The notes under the pieces: model-generated
The model's database searches: none
Seen by the model: the letters and a program-made list of their open reading frames with translations, nothing else
Told to the model about the DNA's origin: nothing
Shown: positions 9,528 through 17,594 of the stretch, piece after piece
Numbering within the stretch: the stretch's first letter is position 1
How the letters are laid out: each line of letters opens with the position of its first letter
Source of the DNA: Shewanella sp. 10N.286.48.A6
GTDB lineage: Bacteria; Pseudomonadota; Gammaproteobacteria; Enterobacterales; Shewanellaceae
DNA length: 53,733 bases
Assembly (NCBI RefSeq): GCF_002873135.1
Contig: NZ_MCVI01000008.1
Span: 51,547-105,279, forward strand
Reading direction: 5' to 3'
Made by a program: the position numbers and the translations under genes

Positions 9528-9578
9528 TTGACATAATATGTCTAAGTGCTATCTTTGAAACCTAAGACATAATATGTC
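9528..9578 (+). promoter_or_regulatory. Promoter with two GACATA-A-TATGTC palindromes (copies 2 and 3)
   Basis: TTGACA (9528-9533), 16 nt, TATCTT (9550-9555) make a good sigma-70 promoter. A perfect 13-bp palindrome at 9530-9542 overlaps the -35. A second at 9566-9578, centre to centre 36 bp, covers the expected transcript start. This placement suits repression. The same sequence, with T at the centre, precedes the lipoprotein unit at 5650. Confidence 0.7.
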
Positions 9579-9591
9579 AATAAGGACGAAT

Positions 9592-10005
9592 ATGAATATC
9601 CATAAGATTGCTAACCATTTGACAGAACTTGGCGACCTTAGCCATACCGGTTTGAAGTTTGATTGTTTTCCAATTGATGGTGATGTTGAAGTATTACAAG
9701 TCAACGTTGCTGGCCGTGAAGAATTACCGGTATTTGTATCGGTAACTGACAATCAAATCTTATGTATCAGTTATTTATGGGATGAGAGCGAAGTAAAAAC
9801 TGAAACTCGTACCCAAATGTTTGAAACTATGCTTGAACTAAACATTCCAATGCCTTTGTCATCTTTTGCAAAAATTGATGATAAATATGTGGTTTACGGG
9901 GCGTTATCAGTCACCTCAAGCATGGAAGAGATCGAGCAGGAATTATCAGTATTGTCTGATAACTGTTTAGAAGTCATCGACGAACTTGTCGAATTTTTGA
10001 AGTAA
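9592..10005 (+). CDS. yjfI: DUF2170 protein, YjfI family
   Basis: A 137-residue cytoplasmic protein starting at 9592 (TAAGGA 7 nt upstream). An earlier in-frame start at 9574 would fall inside the operator. It matches the YjfI/DUF2170 pattern: N-terminal helix, then LTELGDLSHTGLKFDCFPID, a beta-rich middle (LPVFVSVTDNQILCISYLWD) and an acidic C-terminal helix (EEIEQELSVLSDNCLEVIDE). In E. coli yjfI directly precedes the PspA-family gene yjfJ, and here it does so with an 11-nt gap. No catalytic motif is visible; a role as PspA regulator or adaptor is inference from this fixed pairing. It is the first gene of the second palindrome-controlled unit. Confidence 0.85.
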   Translation: MNIHKIANHLTELGDLSHTGLKFDCFPIDGDVEVLQVNVAGREELPVFVSVTDNQILCISYLWDESEVKTETRTQMFETMLELNIPMPLSSFAKIDDKYVVYGALSVTSSMEEIEQELSVLSDNCLEVIDELVEFLK

Positions 10006-10016
10006 GGAGCCATATC

Positions 10017-10706
10017 ATGGGCATTTTAAATAAAATTTTAACGGCATTTCGTGGCGGCGCAAATGAAGTCGGCCAAACTATTGTTGATGCAAACTCTACT
10101 CGTATTTTTGAACAAGAAATTCGTGACGCAGAAAAGCATTTAACTAAAGCAAAACGTGAGTTAACTGACGTTATGGCGAAAGAAATGCAAGCAAGCCGTG
10201 AAATCGATCGCCTGAAACGCAGCATCACTGAGCACGAAGGTTATGCAACTCAAGCACTTGAAAAAGATAACGAAGCGTTAGCTATTGAAGTTGCTGAAAA
10301 AATCGCTCAGTTAGATCAAGAGCTAGCAGAACACGAAACAGCGAACAGCAGCTATTCTGCACATGCTTTACGCTTAAAAGAATTAGTGAAGAAAACCGAG
10401 CGTCAATTAACTGATTATCAACGTCAGCTAAGCATGGTTAAAACCACTGAAAGCGTACAAAAAGCCACCGCGACTATTACTGATTCATTTGCATCAAGTA
10501 ACTCAAAGTTAATGAATGCAAAAGATTCACTAGAGCGTATTAAAGCTCGCCAGCAACAGTTTGATGATCGCCTACAAGCATCAGAAACCTTAGCTGAAGA
10601 GAATAGCGACAAGTCTTTACACGCTAAGCTAGCAGAAGCAGGAATTGGTGAGCAAAAGTCTAGTGCTAATGCTGTTTTAGAGCGTCTTAAAGCGAAAAAA
10701 GGTTAA
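10017..10706 (+). CDS. yjfJ: PspA/IM30 family membrane-stress protein (YjfJ-like)
   Basis: A 229-residue, almost wholly helical protein with strong AAGGAG 8 nt before the ATG. It opens MGILNKILTAFRGGANEVGQ, an amphipathic membrane-binding helix, then long coiled coils over residues 25-190 (REIDRLKRSITEHEGYATQA, LRLKELVKKTERQLTDYQRQ), as in PspA/Vipp1/ESCRT-III-like proteins. These assemble on the inner membrane and protect it when the proton barrier fails. It ends AVLERLKAKKG. No pspF, pspB or pspC gene is near, so this is the YjfJ branch and not the classical psp operon. It is cotranscribed with yjfI and yjfK and carries no sigma-54 promoter. Confidence 0.92.
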   Translation: MGILNKILTAFRGGANEVGQTIVDANSTRIFEQEIRDAEKHLTKAKRELTDVMAKEMQASREIDRLKRSITEHEGYATQALEKDNEALAIEVAEKIAQLDQELAEHETANSSYSAHALRLKELVKKTERQLTDYQRQLSMVKTTESVQKATATITDSFASSNSKLMNAKDSLERIKARQQQFDDRLQASETLAEENSDKSLHAKLAEAGIGEQKSSANAVLERLKAKKG

Positions 10707-10712
10707 TTGACT

Positions 10713-11369
10713 ATGGGATTTCTGCGTGGCCTATTTGGCAAGAAAGAAGCCCCTAAACGTCAGCTTGACCATGTGAACAAGCTACTCAAGGGAGATATGA
10801 TCTCCCTTGATGATAGTTTTGCCTTACCTGAGCAACTACGTGGGCAGCAACTTAAAGTTGAAGCGATTCATACTTATGAATATGAACGTTCACAACAATG
10901 TGAGTGGTTACTTCGCGGTCACAGTGGCACCGCTATTTTCATGTCTTACATTGAAGAAGATGAAGCTTACTTAAGTTTCTCTGTCAAAGTAAATCGCTCT
11001 ATCGTTGAGCAAATTTTTGATCTCGATGAATTCTCACAGTTATTTGAAGAGCCCGGTAATGCTGAGCTCAAAACACTACCGCTTTCAAATGAATTAGACA
11101 GTGAATACGCACGCTGGTTAAGTGATGCTTATCATCAAGTTGAATTTGCCACTTTTGGTTATTTCCATCGTCAAGATTACCGTGGTCAAAAGCCACCTCA
11201 AGATGATAGCAATCAACAACGAGGCGATGGCTTTGAAAGCTACTCATTAGTTGATAGCGATGAAAGCCACGCTGTGGATGTCGAAGTTTATGAAGGTGGC
11301 GATACTGAAGTCATGTTGACGCTATATCGTCCATTAACGGATATTCGCGAGTTTTGGCCGGCAAGCTAA
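10713..11369 (+). CDS. yjfK: DUF2491 protein, YjfK family
   Basis: A 218-residue cytoplasmic protein. The ATG at 10713 lies 6 nt after the PspA stop; AAAAAAGG at the end of the PspA gene serves as its ribosome site, so the two are coupled. It opens MGFLRGLFGKKEAPKRQLDH, then a beta-rich acidic body with DDSFALPEQLRGQQLKVEAI and a late block FATFGYFHRQDYRG. This is the YjfK/DUF2491 layout, found after yjfJ in E. coli. It has no signal peptide or membrane helix; the acid-rich surface and basic N-terminus suggest a partner protein for PspA or DUF350. The biochemical function is unknown. Confidence 0.85.
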   Translation: MGFLRGLFGKKEAPKRQLDHVNKLLKGDMISLDDSFALPEQLRGQQLKVEAIHTYEYERSQQCEWLLRGHSGTAIFMSYIEEDEAYLSFSVKVNRSIVEQIFDLDEFSQLFEEPGNAELKTLPLSNELDSEYARWLSDAYHQVEFATFGYFHRQDYRGQKPPQDDSNQQRGDGFESYSLVDSDESHAVDVEVYEGGDTEVMLTLYRPLTDIREFWPAS

Positions 11370-11400
11370 GTTAAAGCGGTTTTAGGGAGTTAAACCAACC

Positions 11401-11724
11401 ATGAGTAAAGGTAAATCGTTACCAGAAACCTGGATAAAAAATCAGCAAGCGGCCAAGGCAACCCAAGTCGCGTTTGATTTAGATGAAAAGTTTCAGTACC
11501 AGATCCGAAAAGCCGCCCTTGATGCAGGGGTCAGCCCTTCAGATCAAATTCGCTCAATACTTGGTTTAAGCGTCACTAAGCGCCCAAAAAGGCCCAGATT
11601 AACCGTATCGTTAAGCCAAGATGATTACGTCTTACTAGCCCAGCGATACGGGTTAAATTCAGATGCACAACTTGAAATTAAAAAGCGCGTTTTAGATGAT
11701 TTAGTGCAATTTGTAGACGAATAG
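11401..11724 (+). CDS. Small protein with two ribbon-helix-helix-like repeats
   Basis: A 107-residue basic protein, 31 nt after yjfK, with AGGGAG 12 nt before the ATG. Two halves each show strand-helix-turn-helix order: residues about 20-56 (TQVAFDL, then EKFQYQIRKAALDAGV, then SPSDQIRSILGL) and 64-103 (RLTVSLS, then QDDYVLLAQRYGL, then NSDAQLEIKKRVLDDL). The first half closely fits the RHH DNA-binding pattern; the second is looser. Two RHH units in one chain would give an internal dimer able to bind a short palindrome. It is followed by a strong terminator, so it is the last gene of the PspA unit. It is a reasonable candidate for the regulator that reads the GACATA-W-TATGTC sites, but this is inference. 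Confidence 0.7.
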   Translation: MSKGKSLPETWIKNQQAAKATQVAFDLDEKFQYQIRKAALDAGVSPSDQIRSILGLSVTKRPKRPRLTVSLSQDDYVLLAQRYGLNSDAQLEIKKRVLDDLVQFVDE

Positions 11725-11740
11725 CTGATGTTTGGATTTT

Positions 11741-11772
11741 AAAAAACACGCCTTGTTTAAGGCGTGTTTTTT
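11741..11772 (+). terminator. Rho-independent terminator of the YjfI-PspA unit
   Basis: Perfect 14-bp stem with a GTTT loop: AAAAAACACGCCTT, loop, AAGGCGTGTTTTTT, followed by more T. It would also end transcription before the ion channel gene. Confidence 0.92.
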
Positions 11773-11851
11773 TTGGCTGCAATTAAGGTTTACGCCATAC
11801 CCCATGATTGGTAGCATCACTGCACTGCTTTTGCAAAACGGATTTGTATCG

Positions 11852-12673
11852 ATGATAGATAAAAAACGCTGGTCATTAAAAACCTTAAATGGTCCCAGCC
11901 CTTTCGAACTGGCAATGATGGTGTTATCGCTTTTTTCAGTCTTTATTGTGATTATGCTGACTTTCAGCAAAATAGATCCTGAAACCAGACGGGTATTATT
12001 GTTTATTGATACCAGTATCTGCCTCTTGTTTATGTCGCGCTTTTTTTATGAACTTTTTAAAGCCCCAAGTAAGAAGTTTTATTTAAAACATCACTGGATT
12101 GATTTTGTTGCCAGCATCCCTGCAATTGAAGCACTGCGTATCGCCCGTGTTTTCCAAATATTACGGGTGATCAGATTAATTCGTGCCACACGCACACTAA
12201 TCATTCCGCTATTAAGACAAAGCAAACAAACCACCTTAGCCGGGTTATTAGTGGCAATGGTGTTTATTTTGGGCGCAGCTTCCGTGCTAATTTTATTAGT
12301 TGAAACTGGGGTTGAAGGCGCCAACATTCAAACTGCCGAGCAAGCCATTTGGTGGGCATTAGTGACCATATCAACCGTGGGTTATGGTGATTTTTATCCA
12401 GTTAGCACAATTGGCCATATCATTGGCGCGATTGTAATTATTAGTGGCGTGAGTTTTTTTGGGGTGATTTCTGGTTACATGGCATCGGTTTTTGTCGCGC
12501 CAGACAGCAATGAACGTGAAGAGCGTGAAGAAACTAATAAACAGGATATCAAATCTGCATTAGAGCAAGCATTGGAGCGTATGGAGCAAAACCAGCAACA
12601 AATGGAAAAAAACCAGCGTCAAATGCTTGATGAAATAGCCATTTTAAAACAGCAGCTTATAGACAAGAATTAA
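11852..12673 (+). CDS. Voltage-sensor-type potassium/ion channel
   Basis: A 273-residue inner membrane channel subunit. S1 is ELAMMVLSLFSVFIVIMLTF, S2 VLLFIDTSICLLFMSRFFYE, S3 WIDFVASIPAI. S4 carries repeated Arg (RIARVFQILRVIRLIRATRT). The pore helix and filter are AIWWALVTISTVGYGDFYPV, the K+-selective TVGYGD. S6 is followed by a Gln/Glu-rich coiled coil (QALERMEQNQQQMEKNQRQM) that would hold the tetramer together. The open frame extends back to 11732, but that part encodes the terminator stem, so the true start is later: ATG 11852 (GGAT 9 nt before) or ATG 11804. It is separated by the terminator from the PspA unit, so it is probably transcribed on its own. Confidence 0.88.
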   Translation: MIDKKRWSLKTLNGPSPFELAMMVLSLFSVFIVIMLTFSKIDPETRRVLLFIDTSICLLFMSRFFYELFKAPSKKFYLKHHWIDFVASIPAIEALRIARVFQILRVIRLIRATRTLIIPLLRQSKQTTLAGLLVAMVFILGAASVLILLVETGVEGANIQTAEQAIWWALVTISTVGYGDFYPVSTIGHIIGAIVIISGVSFFGVISGYMASVFVAPDSNEREEREETNKQDIKSALEQALERMEQNQQQMEKNQRQMLDEIAILKQQLIDKN

Positions 12674-12714
12674 CCAGCACTCACCACATTCGGAGTATTT
12701 CATCTATAAAAAAA

Positions 12715-12740
12715 TAAGGCCTATCAACTGATAGGCCTTA
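12715..12740. terminator. Bidirectional terminator between ion channel and ygiF
   Basis: Perfect 12-bp stem TAAGGCCTATCA / TGATAGGCCTTA with A-rich and T-rich flanks, between convergent genes. Confidence 0.85.
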
Positions 12741-12756
12741 TGTTTAAATGTTTAGC

Positions 12757-14238
12757 TTACCAATATGGCTGGTTTTTTAAGGCACTTTTACGAGAATGCT
12801 CCATGGCAAACAGCAAACTAGCCTCTTTATCTTCAAGCCAACGGCCAATATCCACGTCGGTCTCTGCAGTCAGTTTAGCCAACAATTGATAACAACCTAA
12901 GGTTTGAATACCTAAGGCTAAATCTTGCCAAGGCGCTCTGAATGCTTCGCGGTCTTCTGCTTGATACAATTCACCATAAGCAAACCCCACCAAGATACTT
13001 TCATCTAAGCAATGGGCCACTTTTTGATAATCAAGGCTATCCATTGCCGCGCTCATTGGCATTACATCTACAATCCGCTGCCATGAATCTTGTTGTAAAC
13101 GATTAGCAAACACACCCAATTCAGGATAATCCACTAAGCGGTGGGAACCATTGGCAGTTTTTAATAATAAATCCACTAATTCAAGCTGTAATTGACCGTA
13201 TTCAGGTTTAAGCCAAAAAGCCTCGAGATTATTATCAGCAACAAGCTTAGCCGCACTGGCTTTAGCTAATGCCTTTAGCGGCGCTTTATTAATGGATTTA
13301 CCGAATAAGTTTTGACGCTCATCAATAATTAAACTGAGGCTTTGCAGCGGCTCAATAAATTGTAGTTGTTGCTCTAACGTGTCGAAGTAACTAAGCACTT
13401 GTGAATTCAATAATCCAAATTGGCTTAGAGTCAGTCGCAACAATCGAATACAAGCCCGCAGTTGCATCCATAATTGTGCTTGCTGAGAAATTTCATCACT
13501 ATCAAGCAAGATTGATTCAATGATCTGCCAGCGTTCGATGCCCGACTCTAATAATACTTCCAAGGTTTTTGATAAACTTTTATCGCTGGGTAAGCGAATA
13601 TAATCGATGCTCTTTAATGATTGCGCTTGTGAGTGACCTGAAAGTAAATAGCCGCGCTGGGCTTTACTCGCTTTACCTAATCTCACCGGAACATGACGAG
13701 CAACGTCAATAGCCAACTGCAATAGCGCTGACGTGTCACCAGCTAACAGTTCAAACTCCACTTCACAAATGGGATCGGCTTTGCCGTTAGCCAGGACATT
13801 ACCGGTATCAAATGCAATCTCAACTAAACTATCGCCAATATAAACATGCCATGATTGGCGGCAAAAATTAGTTTCAAAAATACAGCTGATTTCAGCTTGC
13901 AGCTCACTAACCAGCATTTCTTGCGGCCAAATGGTGTCAGGAAATAATGCCAGTTCGGGGAAATCTTGCTCAATAGCCACATTATATTCGGGCCGAGAGT
14001 GAATACCGCCAATAACTTTGCCCGCAGTTTTAATGGTTTGCTCGGTATACTTTTCAGTTTGGCGTACCCTAAGCCCCATCAAATGTTGTCTTAATTGTAA
14101 TTGAGGTGTATCAAAGTATTTGTTTGATAACTGACAAGTTTCTTGAGGGGTAGCGCCGTCCAATTCATTCAGTAATTTTACCAATAAATCATGGTATTGT
14201 GGCTGTATAAACAGCTTAAGTTCTATCTCAGAGTCCAT
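12757..14238 (-). CDS. ygiF: CYTH-domain inorganic triphosphatase, YgiF family
   Basis: A 493-residue protein. The CYTH/triphosphate tunnel domain covers residues 1-200: the start MDSEIELKLFI gives the E-x-E-x-K signature, followed by NKYFDTPQLQLRQHLMGLRV and IKTAGKVIGGIHSRPEYN with the Arg/Lys residues that bind phosphates, and CEVEFELLAGD. The rest (residues 220-490) is helical and resembles a CHAD-like domain, as in E. coli YgiF, which splits inorganic triphosphate into PPi and Pi using a divalent metal. I chose ATG 14238 because it gives the canonical N-terminus; GTG 14253 has no ribosome site. It is divergent from the DUF47-pit phosphate operon, consistent with phosphate metabolism. In E. 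coli it adjoins glnE. Confidence 0.88.
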   Translation of the reverse strand: MDSEIELKLFIQPQYHDLLVKLLNELDGATPQETCQLSNKYFDTPQLQLRQHLMGLRVRQTEKYTEQTIKTAGKVIGGIHSRPEYNVAIEQDFPELALFPDTIWPQEMLVSELQAEISCIFETNFCRQSWHVYIGDSLVEIAFDTGNVLANGKADPICEVEFELLAGDTSALLQLAIDVARHVPVRLGKASKAQRGYLLSGHSQAQSLKSIDYIRLPSDKSLSKTLEVLLESGIERWQIIESILLDSDEISQQAQLWMQLRACIRLLRLTLSQFGLLNSQVLSYFDTLEQQLQFIEPLQSLSLIIDERQNLFGKSINKAPLKALAKASAAKLVADNNLEAFWLKPEYGQLQLELVDLLLKTANGSHRLVDYPELGVFANRLQQDSWQRIVDVMPMSAAMDSLDYQKVAHCLDESILVGFAYGELYQAEDREAFRAPWQDLALGIQTLGCYQLLAKLTAETDVDIGRWLEDKEASLLFAMEHSRKSALKNQPYW

Positions 14239-14462
14239 TGACTTCTTTTTCACCTTGTCATTAAATCTTCATTAATGCGTCATAATTAGTTCATAATGTC
14301 ACATTAGTGTAATAAAAATCCCTTAGGATAGCGTTACTCAGTTCTATATACTGACTAATATCAACTGTAGATTAAATTAAAAACACAGTTTCATTATGTG
14401 GACGCTTAAGGTAACATGCGCCCGCTTTTCCAAAATTGGAATCATTAAATAGGTTAACCGCA

Positions 14463-15146
14463 ATGCCAGTAAACTCTATTTTAGGAGTGTTTGCAAAATC
14501 ACCCCTTAAGCCCTTAGAACAGCATATCGACAAAGTTCATGAATGTGCAGTACTACTTGTACCATTCTTTGACGCAACGACCTCAGGTGACTGGGATGAA
14601 GCGGTCAAAGTCCGTAAGCAAATAAGCTTACTTGAAAATGAGGCAGATACGCTAAAGCGTGAGATCCGCCTTACCCTTCCTAGTGGGTTGTTTATGCCAG
14701 TAGAGCGTACTGACTTGCTTGAGTTATTAACTCAACAAGACAAAATCGCTAACAAGGCAAAAGACATCTCCGGCCGTATTATTGGTCGCCAATTAGTTTT
14801 CCCTCAACAAGTGCAAGCACCGTTTAAAGCTTACCTCAAACGTTGTTTAGATGCTGTCTCTCTTGCTAAGCAAGCAATTAACGAACTCGATGACCTTCTC
14901 GAAACAGGTTTTAGAGGACGTGAAGTCGAATTAGTCGCCAAAATGATCAATGAATTAGATCGTATTGAAGCTGATTCAGATGATTTGCAAATCCAAGTAC
15001 GTCGCTTACTACTAAGCTTGGAAGCAGATTTGAATCCTATCGATGTCATGTTTATGTACAAGATTATCGAATGGGTTGGAGGCTTGGCAGATTTAGCCGA
15101 GCGTGTAGGCTCTCGCCTAGAGCTAATGTTAGCTCGCAGTTCATAA
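14463..15146 (+). CDS. DUF47 PhoU-like accessory protein of Pit phosphate transporter
   Basis: A 227-residue, all-helical cytoplasmic protein opening MPVNSILGVFAKSPLKPLEQ, with the acidic PhoU-like helix motifs VRKQISLLENEADTLKREIR and MINELDRIEADSDDLQIQVR, which in this fold hold metal ions. It is the TIGR00153/DUF47 type that sits with Pit transporters across bacteria, and here the pit gene begins 25 nt downstream. The start at 14463 has AGGTTAA 5 nt before it; the frame continues upstream without a better site. It probably regulates Pit activity; the mechanism is unproven. There is no convincing PhoB box, so expression may be constitutive. Confidence 0.9.
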   Translation: MPVNSILGVFAKSPLKPLEQHIDKVHECAVLLVPFFDATTSGDWDEAVKVRKQISLLENEADTLKREIRLTLPSGLFMPVERTDLLELLTQQDKIANKAKDISGRIIGRQLVFPQQVQAPFKAYLKRCLDAVSLAKQAINELDDLLETGFRGREVELVAKMINELDRIEADSDDLQIQVRRLLLSLEADLNPIDVMFMYKIIEWVGGLADLAERVGSRLELMLARSS

Positions 15147-15171
15147 CTAAAAAGGTTATCAAGGAAACAAC

Positions 15172-16440
15172 ATGGTTGATGTATTAGTCACCAATGGCCC
15201 AATGCTTATTGGTATTGCGGCTGTATTTGGATTTTTGATGGCATGGGGTATTGGCGCAAACGATGTCGCTAATGCTATGGGAACCTCTGTGGGTTCTAAT
15301 GCTATCACTATTAAACAAGCTATTATCATTGCAATGATCTTCGAATTCGCAGGTGCATACCTTGCGGGTGGCGAAGTGACCAGCACAATTCGTAAAGGGA
15401 TTATTGACGCGAGTTATTTCGTCGATTCACCTGAATTACTGGTTTACGGCATGATAGGTTCTCTACTTGCTGCAGGTATTTGGCTGATCCTAGCCTCAGC
15501 GCTAGGTTGGCCTGTATCTACGACTCACTCTATTATTGGCGCTATTGTTGGCTTTGCTGCAGTAGGTGTTAGCGTAGATTCTGTTGAATGGGGCAAGGTT
15601 GTTGGCATTGTCGGCTCTTGGGTTGTGACTCCTGCGATATCCGGTTTCATCGCCTTTATGATCTTCCAAAGTGTTCAAAAACTCATTTTTAACACTGATG
15701 ATCCGTTAGCCAACGCTAAGCGTTATGTACCTTTCTACATGGCTTTTGCAGGCTTTGTGATGTCACTTGTGACTATTACTAAAGGTTTGAAGCATGTTGG
15801 ATTGCACTTCTCAACTGCTGAAGCCTATGGCTTAGCCGCTATTGTTGCCGTTGTTATTGGTATCTTTGGTAAGATTATGATCGGCCGCTTAAACATGAGC
15901 ACCGACGTTAATCGCCAAACTGAATATGCAAATGTAGAAAAAGTATTTGCTATCTTAATGGTAGTTACCGCTTGTTGTATGGCATTTGCTCACGGTTCAA
16001 ATGACGTTGCTAACGCCATTGGCCCATTAGCAGCTGTAGTTTCAGTTGTTAACAGCGGCGGTGAAATTGGCTCTAAAGCGGCTTTAGCTTGGTGGATTTT
16101 ACCATTAGGTGCGGTTGGTATTGTGATGGGTCTAGCTATCTTTGGTAAGCGTGTAATGCAAACCATTGGTAAAAACATCACTCACTTAACCCCAAGCCGT
16201 GGTTTTGCTGCTGAACTTGCTGCAGCATCAACAGTTGTTATTGCATCAGGTACCGGTTTACCTATCTCGACCACTCAAACACTAGTTGGTGCGGTATTAG
16301 GTGTGGGTATGGCTCGTGGTATTGCCGCAATTAATATCGGTGTAGTACGTAACATCGTTGTTTCTTGGGTTGTTACCTTACCTGCGGGTGCGGCATTATC
16401 TATCCTGTTCTTCTTCACCATCAAAGGGATATTTAGCTAA
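15172..16440 (+). CDS. pit: Pit-family low-affinity inorganic phosphate transporter
   Basis: A 422-residue membrane protein with about 11-12 helices arranged as two inverted halves, each marked by the family repeat: GANDVANAMGTSVGSNAITI near residue 27 and AHGSNDVANAIGPLAAV near residue 265. A second repeated motif, GWPVSTTHSIIGAIVGF and GLPISTTQTLVGAVLGV, completes the duplication. Pit carriers move metal-phosphate with protons into the cytoplasm. It follows the DUF47 gene directly (AAGGAAAC before the ATG), so they form one operon, and a strong terminator closes it at 16470. Whether phosphate is the only substrate (sulfate-type members exist) cannot be settled, but the DUF47 partner favours phosphate. 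Confidence 0.95.
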   Translation: MVDVLVTNGPMLIGIAAVFGFLMAWGIGANDVANAMGTSVGSNAITIKQAIIIAMIFEFAGAYLAGGEVTSTIRKGIIDASYFVDSPELLVYGMIGSLLAAGIWLILASALGWPVSTTHSIIGAIVGFAAVGVSVDSVEWGKVVGIVGSWVVTPAISGFIAFMIFQSVQKLIFNTDDPLANAKRYVPFYMAFAGFVMSLVTITKGLKHVGLHFSTAEAYGLAAIVAVVIGIFGKIMIGRLNMSTDVNRQTEYANVEKVFAILMVVTACCMAFAHGSNDVANAIGPLAAVVSVVNSGGEIGSKAALAWWILPLGAVGIVMGLAIFGKRVMQTIGKNITHLTPSRGFAAELAAASTVVIASGTGLPISTTQTLVGAVLGVGMARGIAAINIGVVRNIVVSWVVTLPAGAALSILFFFTIKGIFS

Positions 16441-16469
16441 TAACTCGTCAGTTATTAAGCTAACCACGC

Positions 16470-16501
16470 AAAAGCCGGTCATATTAATGTCCGGCTTTTT
16501 T
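16470..16501 (+). terminator. Rho-independent terminator of DUF47-pit
   Basis: AAAAGCCGG, 12-nt loop, CCGGCTTTT followed by TT. Confidence 0.9.
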
Positions 16502-16679
16502 GTTTCAAATAGCAAACTTTCGTTAATCAGCGGGCTAATTATTCGCTTCATTTAGCCAAAGCATAACGTTTTACGCATAATCCCATTAGATTAATCAGTA
16601 ATATCGCTTATTTGAATAAGACTTTTGCGTTCTTCCTTGCAATCAAGTCGCTAAATAAATAGCATGACGGGTAGTTCTA

Positions 16680-17276
16680 ATGGTATGGAAAAATAACGTG
16701 TTAAGAATGTTCACAATGGTAGTATTACTACTGCTCTCAAATGGCTTAATGGCGCAACAAGCGACGCATTTCATTACCGATGATGTCGATATTTACATGC
16801 ATAGTGGTCCAGGGACTCAATACCGTATTTTAGGCACCATCGAAGCAGGCCAATCAGTTACCTTATTAAACGAAAGCCAAAACGATTACAGTAAAATTCG
16901 TGATCATAAAAACCGTGAAGGTTGGGTGATTTCTGAGTTAGTTAAAAAAGGCACCGGCCTTAGAAACCGTTTGCCAATTGTTGAAGCAGAACTCGCTAAA
17001 GCCAAGCAAACTTTAGCGCAGCTAGATCAAAGCTCTGAGTCTGTAACCCAACAGCTAACAGCAGCTAACCAACAGATTTTATCTCTAGAATCAGAGCTTG
17101 CTAGCGCATCTCAACAGCGCGACCATGCGATTAAAGAATTGAATGCGATTCAAGATAATGCTCAATCAAGAATGTGGCAACAAGGCGCATTAATTGCTGG
17201 ATTAGGCGCCTTAATCGGTATTTTCCTAGTCTATCTACCAAGACCACAACGTAAGAAGAGCAGCCGCTGGATGTAG
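16680..17276 (+). CDS. ygiM: SH3-domain protein with C-terminal membrane anchor, YgiM family
   Basis: A 198-residue protein. A signal peptide (VLRMFTMVVLLLLSNGLMAQ) is followed by a bacterial SH3 domain at about residues 28-92 (YMHSGPGTQYRILGTIEAGQ, then VTLLNESQNDYSKIRD, HKNREGWVISELVKKG), a coiled coil at 95-160, and a C-terminal helix WQQGALIAGLGALIGIFLVY with basic residues behind it (PRPQRKKSSRW). This is the YgiM/TIGR04211 layout: a periplasmic SH3 domain held by an inner membrane anchor, perhaps binding peptidoglycan. In E. coli ygiM adjoins ygiF, so the order is partly conserved here. It has its own terminator at 17309. Confidence 0.9.
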   Translation: MVWKNNVLRMFTMVVLLLLSNGLMAQQATHFITDDVDIYMHSGPGTQYRILGTIEAGQSVTLLNESQNDYSKIRDHKNREGWVISELVKKGTGLRNRLPIVEAELAKAKQTLAQLDQSSESVTQQLTAANQQILSLESELASASQQRDHAIKELNAIQDNAQSRMWQQGALIAGLGALIGIFLVYLPRPQRKKSSRWM

Positions 17277-17308
17277 TCCTAGCTCAATTACGCGACTTAT
17301 CTTACCTG

Positions 17309-17337
17309 AAAAGCCAATGCCATTGCATTGGCTTTTT
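17309..17337 (+). terminator. Rho-independent terminator of ygiM
   Basis: AAAAGCCAATGC, loop CATT, GCATTGGCTTTT then T. Confidence 0.92.
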
Positions 17338-17552
17338 TGTTTCTGCTTTTTGAGCTTGCGCTGGCAACAAAAGCACAACATTTACCCCCTCAAAAAAGTC
17401 GTTATTTTGCCTGCAAGAGGTATAAAAAACACCTAGGCTATATTTCATCATCACAACTGACACTAAATCTTGCTCAACATCACATTTTAATCGTATACTC
17501 GCCTCGATTTCGTACATTGTATACAAAATAAAAAACATCATAATAAACATCT

Positions 17553-17573
17553 TGTTTACAAAGTTAGTAAACA
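17553..17573. promoter_or_regulatory. Inverted repeat before putA
   Basis: TGTTTAC-N7-GTAAACA, 22 bp before the chosen ATG, plus a 10-bp palindrome TTGTATACAA further upstream (about 17517-17526). Since this PutA lacks a DNA-binding domain, an unlinked regulator would have to use these sites. The rest of the 318-bp gap between ygiM and putA holds only the ygiM terminator. Confidence 0.45.
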
Positions 17574-17594
17574 GCTCAAGACGGAATGAAAATT

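Noticed and set aside
11732..11851. Forty-residue N-terminal extension of the ion channel
   Set aside because: Its DNA is the terminator of the preceding unit; the translation of the stem is not a plausible protein start.
14278..14295. Two TCAT-containing segments 11 bp apart before DUF47-pit, like a PhoB box
   Set aside because: Only 9 of 14 positions match the two 7-bp PhoB repeats, and Pit systems are often not PhoB-activated.
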